The notes below the pieces were generated by a model. That model was not told where the DNA came from, did no database searches, and saw only the letters and a list, made by a program, of their open reading frames with translations. Below, piece by piece: positions 1 to 12,380 of a stretch of DNA of 64,000 nucleotides (positions within the stretch are counted from its first letter, which is position 1; each line of letters starts with the position of its first letter). Origin of the DNA: Theocolax elegans (taxonomy: Eukaryota > Arthropoda > Insecta > Hymenoptera > Cerocephalidae); the NCBI GenBank assembly GCA_026168455.1, contig CM047428.1, positions 87,748,594 through 87,812,593 on the forward strand. The letters run 5' to 3'. The position numbers were made by a program, and so were the translations under genes.

Positions 1-294
1 AATCATAAGCTTTCAAATGAAATGAAAAATGATAAGAAAAAACGGAATAAATAGTAATAATCGTTTGATTAGGCAAATCTCGTTACGAAAAGAGAGAGGG
101 GGAGAGAATAAAAAAGAAGGATTAATGCATAGAAGGAGCGAGGGAATGTGGATGTCTCTCGTCGCACAGTGGTAAAAAAAGAGTAGTGCAATAATACGAA
201 GGGAATCGAGTCACGCGCTCGAGCGGAGGCTCATAAAACCACCCACCAGCAGCCCATTAAAAACCGGAACGTACGGGGGAAAAAAACGAGCGAG

Positions 295-326
295 AAGAGA
301 GGGAGAGGGAGAGGGAGAGGGAGAGG
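295..326 (+). repeat. (GAGAGG)n microsatellite
   Basis: About five hexamer copies. The reverse-strand frame reading Leu-Ser-Leu-Ser across it is low-complexity and not a gene. Confidence 0.9.
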
Positions 327-782
327 TCGAGCCTTAAATCACTTGGAGCCGATAAAAAGCGGCGGTCAATTCGAGCCCCTGGACTTTTCACCCCTACCTT
401 TCTCGAGAAGGCGCGAGAAAGTACAAGCGCCGGAATGCAATTAAACGACTTGGAGCTTTTTATCTTTCCCACCGAATTTACGAATGAATAACGTACGAAT
501 GATATTGTACACCTATATATACACGATACGCGTAACCCCTTCGACTAGAAATTTATAGATATTATTACCAACAAAAGAGGAGTGCAACCTGTGAAAGCTC
601 TCTTACGCATAAAAAAATGATGATACGCAAGTTTGAATGATTAAATGAATTAGGCGGTATATCAGATGCTCTCTGATAAATTGGTGAGTGTTAGGTACAA
701 GAGGGAAAAAAAAGTTGGGTGATGAGTTATGAACTCTCGAGGTTTTCGAAAGCGCGGCAGGGAGGTAAGACGCTATACAGAT

Positions 783-838
783 GAATATATAGGTATATGG
801 GTATATGGGTATATGGGTATATAGGTACCTAGGTACCT
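783..838 (+). repeat. (GTATATGG)n-type minisatellite
   Basis: Repeats of GTATATGG/GTATATAGG ending in ACCTAGGTACC. Readings on the other strand are Tyr-rich artefacts. Confidence 0.85.
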
Positions 839-1032
839 TTAACGGGTGTAGCAAGTTGACCCCCGCGCACTTGAGGTAAAAGGAAGTAGGCGATATAGTT
901 GTACCACTTGCAGCTATTTGTCAGACCGATGAGAATCTCGGGAAAAGTTGCGAAATCCCATTGCGATATGTTCGTGGAAAATATTTGACTAACGCGAAAA
1001 CTCGGGCTCTCGCGAGCTAGTTGTAACTCGTA

Positions 1033-1071
1033 ACTCTCTCTCTCACTCTCTCTCCCTCTCTCCCTCTCTCT
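1033..1071 (+). repeat. Imperfect (CT)n microsatellite
   Basis: CT runs interrupted by CACTC and CCCTC. Confidence 0.9.
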
Positions 1072-1804
1072 GTGGGTGTGTAACGTGTATACGTATAACC
1101 GACGATTCGTTTAATGGGTTGGAAGTAAACTAGTTAACTCAGCCTTTCCACTTTCCTCCCTTTTTCTCTCTATCTCTCACTTTTTTTCTTTCTTGTCTCG
1201 TATATATACATGTATATATGCGTACTACGACAAATTTGCGGATGATTTTATTTTAATTTCCATGGTGTTTCGTAATTATTACAATATGCGCTATACTTGG
1301 TTACGCTCGGTTGAGATTCTGATCTATTTGATGTAAATTTAAATATTGAATTAATAATTTAAAAGAATGTCACAAAGGAAGTTTTGTATGTATGGAAGCA
1401 TCTAAAGATATTTGAAATACGTAGAGAAACAATTGTTCTTAATAGAAAAATTGTTGCTAAGTCGAAAATTTCAATCGAATTATCAATTTAAATCGTATTA
1501 AAATCGTAATACTTATTATACGGGTAAAAAAACGTTAATCAATTAATCCAAAAATCGTAAATTTATTAATCACTATCCACGAATAGAAACAAAAATTTAT
1601 TCGCCTATACAAAATTTCTCTATTAATACTTGTCGATTGAAAAGAAATACACTCGACGTCGCATAAAAGCCAAAGAGAGGTAGAGAGAAAGAGAGAGGCA
1701 GAAGAGTAAAACAATCAACGACGAACGTACGCGTGCGCTTTATTTTTCGTGAACCAGGTTTTGCCCGTACCGTGTCGTAACTTGAATAAACTGGAAAATC
1801 GAGG

Positions 1805-1810
<6 letters not shown>

Positions 1811-1848
<38 letters not shown>

Positions 1849-1859
1849 TCTCTCTCTCT
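1811..1859 (+). repeat. (CT)n microsatellite
   Basis: About 24 CT units with a single CA interruption near 1842. Read from the other strand it is an Arg-Glu run, which explains the apparent 73-codon frame there. Confidence 0.95.
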
Positions 1860-2128
1860 TGCTCTTTTTTTACCGGAAAATTTTTTCCCCAACGGAGAAA
1901 CAGAGAGAGAGAGTGAGACGATTGATGGAAGCGAAACATAAAAAAAAAATGACCAACACACGTTGGGTCCGGTTAGTCACGTGGCGGTTACGGAGTTTTA
2001 ACAAAAAAGAAAAAAATAATCGCTGGCCCAGAATCTAGTCTACTATTCTATTCTTTTTTTTCCCCAGTGCTTTCGTATATATCCTTTTTTTATCGTGATA
2101 CGTACGGTGGTTTCCACCTACGGACGCG

Positions 2129-2170
2129 TATAAAAACTGGACGTATGAATTAACAGAGGCACACAGTTCG
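2129..2170 (+). promoter_or_regulatory. Possible core promoter (TATA plus initiator-like)
   Basis: TATAAAAA at 2129-2136 is followed 34-36 bases later by CACAGTTCG at 2162-2170, loosely resembling an arthropod initiator. The spacing is slightly long and no downstream gene is visible, so this is weak. Confidence 0.2.
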
Positions 2171-2819
2171 ACTGTAAAACAGTGTCTCGACCGACTGATT
2201 CGTCTAGCCTAATATTCCTCTCAATCGAATACTCCGGAGGATTCGCTATTCTTTCTTATTTATTGCGATTTTCAAAGTTTCTATAAAAAAATTAGTTTGA
2301 TGTTCAACTTCGTAGATAAATAGCGAACAATAATTTTGGCTGAAACAATTATAACAACCGAGTATATTACTCTCACGATAATTTTTTGTAACATAATGTT
2401 TTCGTTACATTTTTAAGAAATTAGATATATAAATATAACCGTTTCAACCTTGAACTTGTAAACCCAAAAAGATGGAGTTACCACCGTGGCAATAAATTAT
2501 CCATTTTTCAGTCTTCTTTTTTTGGCACAAAATCAACAGATATAGCGGGAAAAATAATTAAAAGTATGTTTCGTCAAAGATACACTGAAATACGTCAAAG
2601 TAAATATGAATATTTCTATTTGATTGTTCACCACTAAAAAAATGTCAAAAAATGAAGGAAAAGACAATTTATAAACCTATAGTCATATATTTATAATTCT
2701 CGGAATTTGTTGGAGTGCAAAAGTCAATCGAAACTTATACTGAAACTGTCAGTACTGCTTTTTAATCGAAATTTCACTCGAATTGAGGATTCTTTACTTG
2801 AGTTTTTCAATGAAAAAAT

Positions 2820-3200
2820 AATTAAGATTATGGTGGAAGTTTTGATTTAAGTGTCGATATTTAACTAGATTAGAATGAAATTCAACCTCGATACGAATGC
2901 ATTCATTTTTGTTTCTAAACGAGATATTTTTCACTTGAAATAATTGTTTTTTCGATATAAAATTGTGGTTTTTTGTAAATGATTCTTAAAATTTGTGTTT
3001 TAACTTGATTAGATTAATTTTTGAAAATCTCAATACCGATTCATTAAGTTTCATCTCTAAGAAAGAAATATTTTATTCAAAAAAAAAATTGTGGTCACGT
3101 TCGAGATAATCCTTTACAATAAATCCTTTATAAATATTGATATTTAATATAATTAGAACTAAATTCGAGTAATGAATAATTATCGAATAAATAAATTTTG
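2820..3200 (+). repeat. Degenerate tandem repeat, ~140-bp unit
   Basis: TTTAACTAGATTAGAAT at 2860, TTTAACTTGATTAGATT at 2999 and TTTAATATAATTAGAAC at 3143 are followed by similar sequence (ATTCATTnnnnTTTC, GAGATAT / AGAAATAT). The spacings are 139 and 144 bp. Divergence is high. Confidence 0.4.
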
Positions 3201-3419
3201 AAAACATTCTAAATGCCATTTGTTACATAATTGTATAATTAATCTGCTTATAAAGGTTAATTTTGTAACAACAAAATTTTCTCAAAATGAAGTAGCGACG
3301 AAAGAACTTATTTTTTCAATTCGAATTAAATGACAGTTGTAAAAGTTATAAAACGTATAGATGTCGAGATCGCATTATAAAAAAAAGAAAAAATATTTTA
3401 CATGCGCGCATAGGAAAAA

Positions 3420-4020
3420 CATTAGAGGTGTATTCGGAAAGTTTAAATTTCCCGGGAAAACGTTGGTGTCACATGGTTATCAGTAAAGAACTAACAACTG
3501 AGGGTAGTTATATTCACGTCACCCAAAATCGCGAAATTAAAAAGTTTGATACTGATCAATCGGGTGGAAGTGTAAAAATATGTGAGGAGTAAAAATATGT
3601 CTCGGACGTTCATCAGGTCTTTGCTCGCGTCGTGTAAAGGCACCTTTGCGTACATAACTTTCGATCCTTGACTCCCGAGTGACGTGCCGTTGGGAATCGG
3701 GGAAAGAGAGGGGGAGTAAGTTTGCTAATTCTCCACTGGGGTTTCGGATTCAAAGGTCGACAGGGAAAATGAGGAAGCATATTGGGTCTCGTTTGCAAAA
3801 GACTAATCGTTGGTCCGTCGGTATCTCCTCCGAGAGATCGAATCCACGAGTTTCATAGCTGATTCCCGAGGCTTAATTCCTTCGAACCTTATAAATACAC
3901 ACGGCTCGAGTGCGCCCTGGTGAACGCGATTCGGGTTTGACCTTACGCGTTTATATCTATCCCGGCACGCTTATCCTCTAATAGCGTTCAAACAACGTCC
4001 TTTCAAGAATATCCAATAAT
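3420..4020. other. Moderately GC-rich stretch without a gene
   Basis: Contains a TATAAATA box-like word at 3890 but no initiator at the right distance. The 61-codon reverse frame (3613-3798) shows no family resemblance. Confidence 0.4.
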
Positions 4021-6345
4021 CTTTGGTTGTGAATCAAAGCGTATATACGTATATAGGTATATATATTTTGGCTTTGGCAATATTGTACCTTTACACGAAA
4101 TACCTTTGCGAAACCCGAAGATTTCTAAATGAGCGTTATTACCATGATGCTTTTGTGGATCTCGATATCGGTTTAAAATCATCTTGCGATCTTGGAATAT
4201 TTAATGATATTACCTGAAATTTCTAATCAATTTCGGGATTATTTGATATTTCAACTCCATTTTCAAGTCATTCCAAATTTCTAACTAATTTTCATTGGAT
4301 ATCGGTCTTCGACGAATTATTTTAAATTAAATAATTTGAGACATTAACGCTAACAAGCACGAAATTTATAATTAATTTTGATATTGTTGAAAATTCTAAA
4401 TCAATGTATATATAGGTTATTGTTTAATTTAATTGTATCGTATACAATAAAATTGAGATAACACATTTCAAATAACACATTTTAATCAAAATTTAATATT
4501 ATGCATTTAAAAATTCTTTACAATCAGCTTTATAAGTCAATTTGACATTCGAAATAATGTAGATACTTATATTTTGTAAATAGCCCGTGATAAAACGTAA
4601 CTAATTGTCTAATAGTCAATCTTCGTTCGTCGAATGTGCATAATGAGGTCGAATTATGCTTGGTAATAGAAAGGGAAATCGCATTCCCATCCCAATGAAT
4701 TCTTAATCATCGAGTAAAACAATCCCATCTCGAGATATCGAATCGCCGAAGTTAAGTGGCACGGAGAGCATGCTATAAACCCCCCGTGAACCAGAAACGA
4801 CACGACTTTGGAAGAAAGTTTATTGTCGTCTAGCGACTATATATACATATATATACGTACTCTCTCTTACTATGAGAAATTAATTGATTTCGAACTAAAC
4901 GATGGTGATGAAAAATTCAAATCACTAAACGTTCGTGGTGAATAAATAGAATAGAGCGTTAATATTACATTCGCGCCCACGAAGTGAGAGACGTTAAGTA
5001 AAATAGAAAAAAAGAAGGTTGTCGATAAATAAACCAAGAGATTCACTAGACGAGGATTTCGTGTTTCTAATCTAGGAACTCGCGAAATTAAACTCCCGAT
5101 CGCATATATATATATATCGTGGAAAATTAACGTTATACCCTGAACATTTTCAAAAATTATTTCTGGTATAATCGCTGAAAACGGAATTTGAGTCAGATTA
5201 TCGTCAAAATAAATAAATTTTCTTATTACATTCCATTACTTTTGCGAGTCTCGATTACTATGGGCACCAAGAAGATGTAGCTAAATTTCAATGTAATAGC
5301 AATCGATCGAGAGTAATGATATCTTCCACCTGTTCATTCGGATACTACATTTACCAGTCCGAAAAGAGAATAAATACATTCATCGACGGGGAAGATTAAA
5401 TTCCAGTCAATTACGCTATTAATCCGTTCACTGCAGAAATATGTGGCTGAACTTAAATATTTCAACAATTTCGACTGGGTGTATAATTTTCAACGTATTT
5501 TGGTACACCAAATTAAATTCGTGATATATTTGACTAGACTACGTCTGTCTCTTACTTTTTTTATCATGAAGTAACCGCGAAAAGTAAATTTGAATTGCAA
5601 TTTTAGAAACCTGTTACTAAACATAATCGTAATTTATGGCAATAGGTATTTTTTATAAATTTACCCTTCAAATGACTTTCAGATGATCTAGAACCTCGAA
5701 AGGGGCAAACGGACCTCGGTAACTGTTTCAGCGATTCTATAAATCTATAATAAAAAATTCACTCTTTGAGTACGATGTTCCGAAGGTCAAATATTCTTTG
5801 GCAAATATAACTTGAGTTTACGAAGACAAATATTTTGAAAAGAACAAAAGTACAAAAAATATGCTTTTTTTCTTAGATTTCTATTATCATTAGAGTGAAT
5901 AGTAGATGCTAATGAAAAATCTGATTTACATTTACAGACGGTTAACACATTTCGATGATCTTTAAAACATATTAAAGTTTGATAGAACATTCAGTTACAG
6001 AGGAAAGATTTACGATTTTTTGGAATTATGGATAAAGTTGAAAATAAAAGGCAGAAAGATCTCTTATACGAGAGAGGACAAACTATTTAACTATGTCTTC
6101 CACCGTCATCGTGGAACCGTCAATGAGAAACTGTATACCTGAGAATAATAAATAAAAATTAAGAAAGATCTTTCTTGTTCTTGAGAGAGGAGGTAATAAT
6201 CGCTAAAAAAGGAAGAAATGATAAATGAATCTAGAATGAAAAAGACTATATATGCGGTTGGAGTGAAGGAGGAAGTATGTTTTATCAGGTGGAGGTAAAC
6301 TAGGTTCATCAAGAAGGTCGTATCGAAATGATTCACGGATGGCAT
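4021..6345. other. AT-rich, nothing recognised
   Basis: Mostly AT-rich with short TATATACG words near 4845 and 5105. Open frames are below 80 codons and without motifs. Confidence 0.6.
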
Positions 6346-6850
6346 CCTCTGTCAACTTGGAGGATCGAAAGGGAAATGTATCCGTGGGTCTCTTGCGAGT
6401 TTGGTGTTAGGGTAAGGTGAGCCGTGAGGTGAGGGTGGCCGGCCGGTGGTTATATACCCAGACGCGACAACAACTTGACCGAATAGACGTCCTCCTCTAA
6501 CTGTTAGCTCGGTGACCGTCGACTCGTTAGCCGGTGGACAATGCAATTTTCGCAACTCATATCGGACGGATGTATGCACGGACAAGTTCGGGAATACTAA
6601 TCTACATCGGCATTCTAGTTGATCCAACAGTCGAGCTCTCCTCCCGTTGACACCCGTAAACCTACACGCGGCCGAGTGTGTTGAGCAGCTTGCCGAATTA
6701 TCTTCTTGAACGAACACCCAAACGACAAGGATTATCTCTCGTCCTCTCGTAGTGGTGGTGGTGGTGATGGTGGTGGTAGCGGTGGTACTTTCCTCTACAC
6801 CAAGAACATATACTGCTTCCTCGTCATCTCGGTCCTCACAATCTGATCAA
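6346..6850. other. GC-richer island, candidate regulatory or untranslated exon DNA
   Basis: About 500 bp of higher complexity and GC than its surroundings, with CCGGCCGGTGG, a TATATA word at about 6450 usable on either strand, and a GGT-rich tail. A 121-codon reverse frame (6352-6717) spans it but has no recognisable domain. Such islands in insect introns are often conserved non-coding elements, which is an inference only. Confidence 0.35.
6752..6787 (+). repeat. (GGT)n trinucleotide repeat
   Basis: Imperfect GGT repeats interrupted by GAT and AGC. Confidence 0.9.
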
Positions 6851-6853
6851 TCC

Positions 6854-6870
6854 TATATATATATATATAT
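6854..6870 (+). repeat. (TA)n microsatellite
   Basis: Short perfect TA run. Confidence 0.9.
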
Positions 6871-7319
6871 TAATAAATATATACACCCTACTCGATAATC
6901 TTTTCCACTCATTTTAATATATTTCTTTTTGTCTCTTCTACAAGGGTTTTTACGTATACTTAAGGGACGACTCTTCATTTATAGAGATGATTCACTCGGA
7001 AGAATCGTTGCGGGAATTATGTATAGAAGTGTGCGTCTATATACTTACGAGAGCGTTATGCACATATATCCCCATGAAATATGCAGGGAAATCACTGTAA
7101 CCTTTAGCCATCGGTTTTCCTCAACCTCTTTTACGACCCTCGGCGATATCTTTTCGCGATTCCTCCTCCCCACCATCGCCCATGGGAACTTTTACATACA
7201 AGAAATATACCACGATAGTAAAATTCTTACTTTTTTTTTCTCTCAACTCTTTCGTTTTACTCACCCGTTTTCAATATCAAGTGACTTTCATTTTATTCGG
7301 TATATACAGGGAGATGTCG

Positions 7320-8800
7320 GGAATTGACCGGTTCACGCAACAGTGAAGAACAAAAATCATTGTTTAGTGAATTATAACGCAGAAATACAATAAGATAAAC
7401 TAACGCAAGTACGCTCAACATTCTACTTTCTGAAATAATTAAAACTTTTTAAATTCGATTACGAAAACTCATTGATAAGTTAATTAATCGTTTTAAAGGC
7501 CATTCGAATCAATTTCTTAGTTTTCGTTTAATATTTACTTAAAATCATTTCAAGTTATTACGAAAAACAAGCTGTTTTTATAGAAATACGAATTTTAAAT
7601 TATACATGCAATTTCGGAATAATTTCATATTTATATATTCATTTTAATTATTTGAAATATTTTAAAATTTTAAATCAGTATTGAACTACTTAAATTTACA
7701 ATTTATAATAAAATTGTTCAAAATATTTAGAATGATGAAATACATGTTGTCAGTTTAAAATAATTGGAACAATACAAGTATTTATTTATCAAAATCATGT
7801 TAAAATCTCTCCGCTAAACGGCGAATGTCTAAATTTTATAATCCCGTACAATAAATCGAGGAGCTGAAGATTCATATAAATGATGTACGTCTGAACGATT
7901 TGAATTTCATTACAATTGTAAAAGACTAGTAATATAAAAAACACTTGCTCGTATCGCATTGAATTTTTTGACACATATCTTTAAATAAAATCATCATTTG
8001 ATTTTTTCATTCTTTTTTTCTGTTACTGTTGAATGTAATAGAATATTTCACTGTTAGAAATGTCGAATATCAATAAAATTTTAATATTTGAAAAAGAAAC
8101 AATCTTTATCTCGGAAAACTTTTTAAAAGCACTATTTATCTGGGTATATTAAATTTGAAAAAAACTGTTGACACTCGTCGTATCGGTTATATACGAATCT
8201 CAGTAGATACCTTAAAAACAGTCCATTTGACTTATTTGTCGTTTACATAGACTAGCCTACTAAAAGGTTAACCGAATCCGACCTGCGTATTCGAAGTAAA
8301 TAGAAAAAAAGTAGACGTTACGAACGATATCTCGGCAATCGCGCTCTCCTAACCTTTAATAATTCAATCAGACATTTTGAAACAACTCTCGGTTATTTAT
8401 ACACTCCACCTACGCTATTTCCCGAATGAAATTGTGTACACCGCGATATAGAATATTTTTCTTTATTCACTCGCGTCGGCGTCGTTAATCTCCCGAACTT
8501 TTCGTCTATAAATAACTGAATATATTTTAGTAAGATAAAAACTACTGTCAAAAGTGCATAAATTTACATGGTAATCAAACGGCGGGTATATTATTCTCCG
8601 TTACGCGTATATCCTATGAAAATTCACCTCGCGTGTATAGGAAAATTCTTTGAAATGTTAAATTGCAAAAAAAAAAAATAAATGTTACGTATTTCAGAAT
8701 CCGTAAACATTTACAAATTATAAATTGCTAAGCTAATTCGAAATATACCCCTCGAAATCCAGACCGTTAAAGTTAGAACGCACGCGTGTAGATCTTCGGT
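7320..8800. other. AT-rich, nothing recognised
   Basis: No frame, repeat or hairpin that I can support. A poly-A of 11 lies near 8670. Confidence 0.6.
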
Positions 8801-8839
8801 ACATATATATACAGACGCACGCAGACGGTATATCTACGG

Positions 8840-9021
8840 GGGAATTGGGATGTGCATTATTCACCAACGGAGTCGGCGGCACGCATCCTTAAATTCCTCG
8901 GAGCGTCAGTCTGGGGGCTCCGCCTCGTCAAGAGAAAAATTGTTTACTCCCCCGCGCGCGTCGACAAAGCGACCCCGACTCTTGTTGACACGCAGACGCT
9001 AAATTTCTTCTTCTTTTTTTC

Positions 9022-9052
<31 letters not shown>

Positions 9053-9400
9053 ACCCCTTTCGCTCGGTTCTTCTTCCTAGCACGAGTTGTTTGTTTTTTT
9101 TTGTTGTCGTTGTCTTTTTTTTCAAAGCCAGCTGTGTCCCTCCAATTCACGCTAGCTTTATCTCGCACACGCTCGAAGGTAAACAGTGCGAAACGCTCGA
9201 GTTCATCTTTCTACGTTCGCGTACGCGTACCTGAGGGTACGTGTGTCTACGTAAGTCTTTCCTGTTACGTAGGATGTTGGTGTGCATTTTATTGCAAGTT
9301 AGATTACGTCAATCTTCGTTTCTCTTGGTTATACACTATTTTTTGGGGTTTATCGGATTACCAGAGACGAGACGATACTCCACCAATAGGATAAGTCTTT
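8840..9400. other. GC-richer island with CT tract
   Basis: A 180-codon plus-strand frame (8852-9394) reads through the CT run as Ser-Leu and has no family resemblance. I treat it as spurious. The flanks are of higher complexity and could be regulatory. Confidence 0.35.
9025..9052 (+). repeat. (CT)n microsatellite
   Basis: About 14 CT units. Confidence 0.95.
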
Positions 9401-9698
9401 CAATAGGCTAGTCCTTTCGTTCTTATTCTTGCTGTTGCTGTTCTTAATATTTTTGTTGTTGTTTTACTTGTTTCATTTATTATAGTTTAACCGAATCATT
9501 TGTGGCTCCATTTTTGTGGATGATATTTGTTATATTGACAAAAACATCTGACTTGTCTCAGGGTTTTACAGAATGATGCTCATTTTTTTAATTGTTACGT
9601 CACTTGGTTATTTTTCAATTTGCTCGTGACGAATCATGGTAATTACCTGATTATCAGCGTGGATTAAGACACCTTCCCGCAATAGAAAATATATATTT

Positions 9699-9877
9699 TA
9701 AAATACCAACGCCGTTATTTGAATCTGTTTATGACGGTCACAGACAGTCCTCGAACAGAAATTGACGATTAAATGACGATCATAGCAAAGATTGTCAAGC
9801 CTCTTTACCGTCAAATTCTGTTCGATGACCGTCTTTGATCGTCATAAACCGTTCCACATTATGGCGTTGCCATTTTA
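9699..9877. repeat. Imperfect hairpin, ~70-nt arms
   Basis: Arms 9699-9767 and 9808-9877 are reverse complements with about 15-20 percent mismatches. Conserved blocks are TAAAAT, CAACGCC, GTTTATGACG and TCGAACAGAA. The loop is about 40 nt. It could be a short MITE or a transcribed hairpin (a precursor of small RNAs). I do not recognise a known insect microRNA in it. Confidence 0.65.
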
Positions 9878-9879
9878 CA

Positions 9880-10380
9880 GTTTATTTAATTGAAAAAAGG
9901 TGAGTAGGGTATTAAAATATTAATATAAACTTTACATTCTATTTGTTAAAATAAGTTTTATTTTCTCAATTTTAAGTAACATTAATCAATGTTACACTTG
10001 CTTCTGTAATAATAAGTTCAAATAATCTTCAGTGTTGATTTTCTACACTTTAAACGCCGTAAGATTGTTTTGAAAAAGAAAAATGAAGGAACGAACAATT
10101 TCTGGAATCTAAACTGCATTACATATTAATGAGCGATTATTTTGAAATATAGTAATTTAATCAACATTTTCGTAACCACCTTCTGAAAAATGTTACTTTG
10201 ATAATTCTCATGGTACAACGTATAACGACGAACATTTGTCATTTTAATTCAAACACAGGTAATTTAATATCTCGAAAAAAATCTTGAATTGTAGATGTTG
10301 AAAACGTAAAATTGGTGTACATTGTCGAGCAGCCCGAGGAAAATATAACCGTGACGGTATGAGAAGAGAAGAAGGCAAAA
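9880..10380. other. AT-rich, nothing recognised
   Basis: Only a small imperfect palindrome GTAACATTAATCAATGTTAC near 9975. Confidence 0.55.
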
Positions 10381-10528
10381 AAAGTCGTAGGTAAGCTGTG
10401 AAACGTTTGGTCAAAGCTCTCGGTCGCAGAACCTATCTCCGAATCTCGAGCCAATTACGGTACGCCTTTTCAGGCCCTCTGCGAAAAATGTCCGAGAGGA
10501 TGGTTACACACCGTAGATATACTCGCTT

Positions 10529-10563
10529 TGACTCTTCTCTCCCTCTCTCGCTCTCCCCCTCTC
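10529..10563 (+). repeat. Imperfect CT-rich repeat
   Basis: CTCTCCCTCTCTCG-type run. It underlies Ser-Leu-Pro and Arg-Glu readings on both strands. Confidence 0.8.
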
Positions 10564-10847
10564 TATGTGAGCTGACGTCTTTCTTATACGTAGCCCGACG
10601 TTTCTTTCGACGAAAATTGCTGCACATTTTTACTTAGCCGAGGGAATGTCTTTTAGGTTATTAGTTTTCGCTTATCTAACGTCAATACTATATATATATA
10701 TACCCCCCTCACGAAATAGCCTCTTTCAATTGCCCTCTGTTTTTCTTTTCTTCCTTTTGTTTCTTACTGCAAAGACCAATGTTTCCATTGAATCTACTGC
10801 CACGGCTCTAAACTCTTTCTTCTCCACTTTTACCTTCCTTTTTCCTT

Positions 10848-10912
10848 CTTCTCCTCCACCTCCTCCTCCTCCTCCTCTTTCTCTTCCTCTTCCTTCTCCT
10901 TCTCTTACTATT
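10848..10912 (+). repeat. (CCT)/(CTT) pyrimidine tract
   Basis: Pure pyrimidine on the plus strand apart from one A. It yields a Pro-rich reading on one strand and a Gly/Glu-rich one on the other, both artefactual. Confidence 0.9.
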
Positions 10913-11039
10913 TCTCTTTCCATTTCATTTTTCTTGTCAATTTTTTCAATTTTACAACACCTATACCTTTACCTTGATTCCGTATACAACGAAATAAATC
11001 TCTCTTATTTCTCGTTTTTCATTAGCCTTTTTTATTAAG

Positions 11040-11700
11040 AAATAAGCGTAGATCCGTTGTTACAAAATGTCTACAAACACATTGCTAAAAAGTAAAAGTC
11101 TTTTTTCGGAAATATTCATTTTTCTTTATTTCTTTCTGTGTATGAGAATTCAAAGATTGATTCAAATTCATAATTACTTGTACTCGACGAAAAGCTCAAC
11201 TTCATAATAATCATAAAAAATAATACGGAAATCGTTAGCTTTATAAAAATGGTAAAATATCGAAACAAACGAAGCAAATATTTGAAGAAAACAACTATAT
11301 TTATACGAATAATTAACATTATTGTACTCGCTGAAACTGAAAACATAATTTTAACATTTTGAGATTATGGTCAAAAACGTTCCAGCGGAGCTTTTCACAA
11401 TCTAGTATACTAACTCTATGATTAAAAATCCTACTAATTGTAAAATGAACCGTGATCATCAATAAAATTGAATACCAAAAAAATAATTCAACAATGAATA
11501 AACTTTTCACATTACTGAAAATTCTAAATAACCGTTTTGAAGAGAAAAATCTTCTGCACGCGCGATACCGATAGAAGAAAAACAAAAGAGATAATTTTTG
11601 CCTTTCTCCGCATTTCAATTCCAAGAGGATGAAAAAGAAGGTCCTAAAGATGAAAATTCCAAGGTTAGCTCCTCGTCCGAGCGGCAATGAAATTACCCGA
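11040..11700. other. AT-rich, nothing recognised
   Basis: Reverse frames of 76 and 122 codons are Phe/Ile-rich translations of AT-rich DNA with no motif. Confidence 0.55.
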
Positions 11701-11793
11701 GAAGTAATTCGTTAAATTATGCGGAAAAGGTAATATTTTTTCGAAAAAAAATTTTTCTTGCATGTATAGAGCGATAAGCGGTTGACGCGGTTG

Positions 11794-11795
<2 letters not shown>

Positions 11796-11829
<34 letters not shown>
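11796..11829 (+). repeat. (CT)n microsatellite
   Basis: About 16 perfect CT units, followed by a G-rich stretch (GGGGGGAGGGGGG type) to 11880. Confidence 0.95.
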
Positions 11830-11831
<2 letters not shown>

Positions 11832-12380
11832 CGGGGTGCGTTCGAAGAGGGGGGAGGGGGGTTGGAGAGGGGGTAAGAGGGTGGCATCTCCCCCGACTTT
11901 CACGAAAGCCATTAGCGTTCCCTTGCCCGGAAAACGGTGAACGGTGGTAAGGGTGTGAGCACCGTCACTTTTTGCCGAAAGGACTTTATCATCGGATGAA
12001 CTTGTCCGATTGCTTTTAAATTACCGGTACTTTGAAAATTTATCGTAGCTAATATCCTAGGTGTGTATGGATGTGCGTGTAAGTACGGTTTCTCGAGATT
12101 TTTCGAGCAATCTTTTCTCTCTTACGTGAACGTAAAGAGCGCGGGGATCGGGTTAAGGAATGTTATTCTACTTCGGCGCCTGTTACTCGCGATCAATCTT
12201 CACCAGTTGGTCAAAACGAATGAGTTGCTCCAAGTTTACGGGAGCCTTCTCTCTCTCTCTCTCTCTTACTTCGACCTAAGTACCGATGAGTTTCACCCGC
12301 AACGTGACGTGGATTTCACGTTGAGAATTGTTTGCGATGCGTTTACTAAAGTTTCACCGATGTTATATAACTAATAATTT
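11830..12380. other. GC-richer island
   Basis: G-rich at its left end, then mixed sequence with a short CT run at 12247-12266. A 103-codon plus frame (12063-12374) has no recognisable domain. Confidence 0.35.

Noticed and set aside
4745..4757. CCGAAGTTAAG word resembling the 5S rRNA core
   Set aside because: Only about 11 bases match. The expected downstream box A/C sequence and the rest of the 5S fold are absent.
6352..6717. 121-codon reverse frame in a GC-richer island
   Set aside because: No recognisable domain, signal or repeat. Its length is compatible with chance in GC-richer DNA.
8852..9394. 180-codon plus-strand frame
   Set aside because: Carried by a CT microsatellite and T-rich DNA (poly-Phe, Ser-Leu). 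No domain and no splice context.
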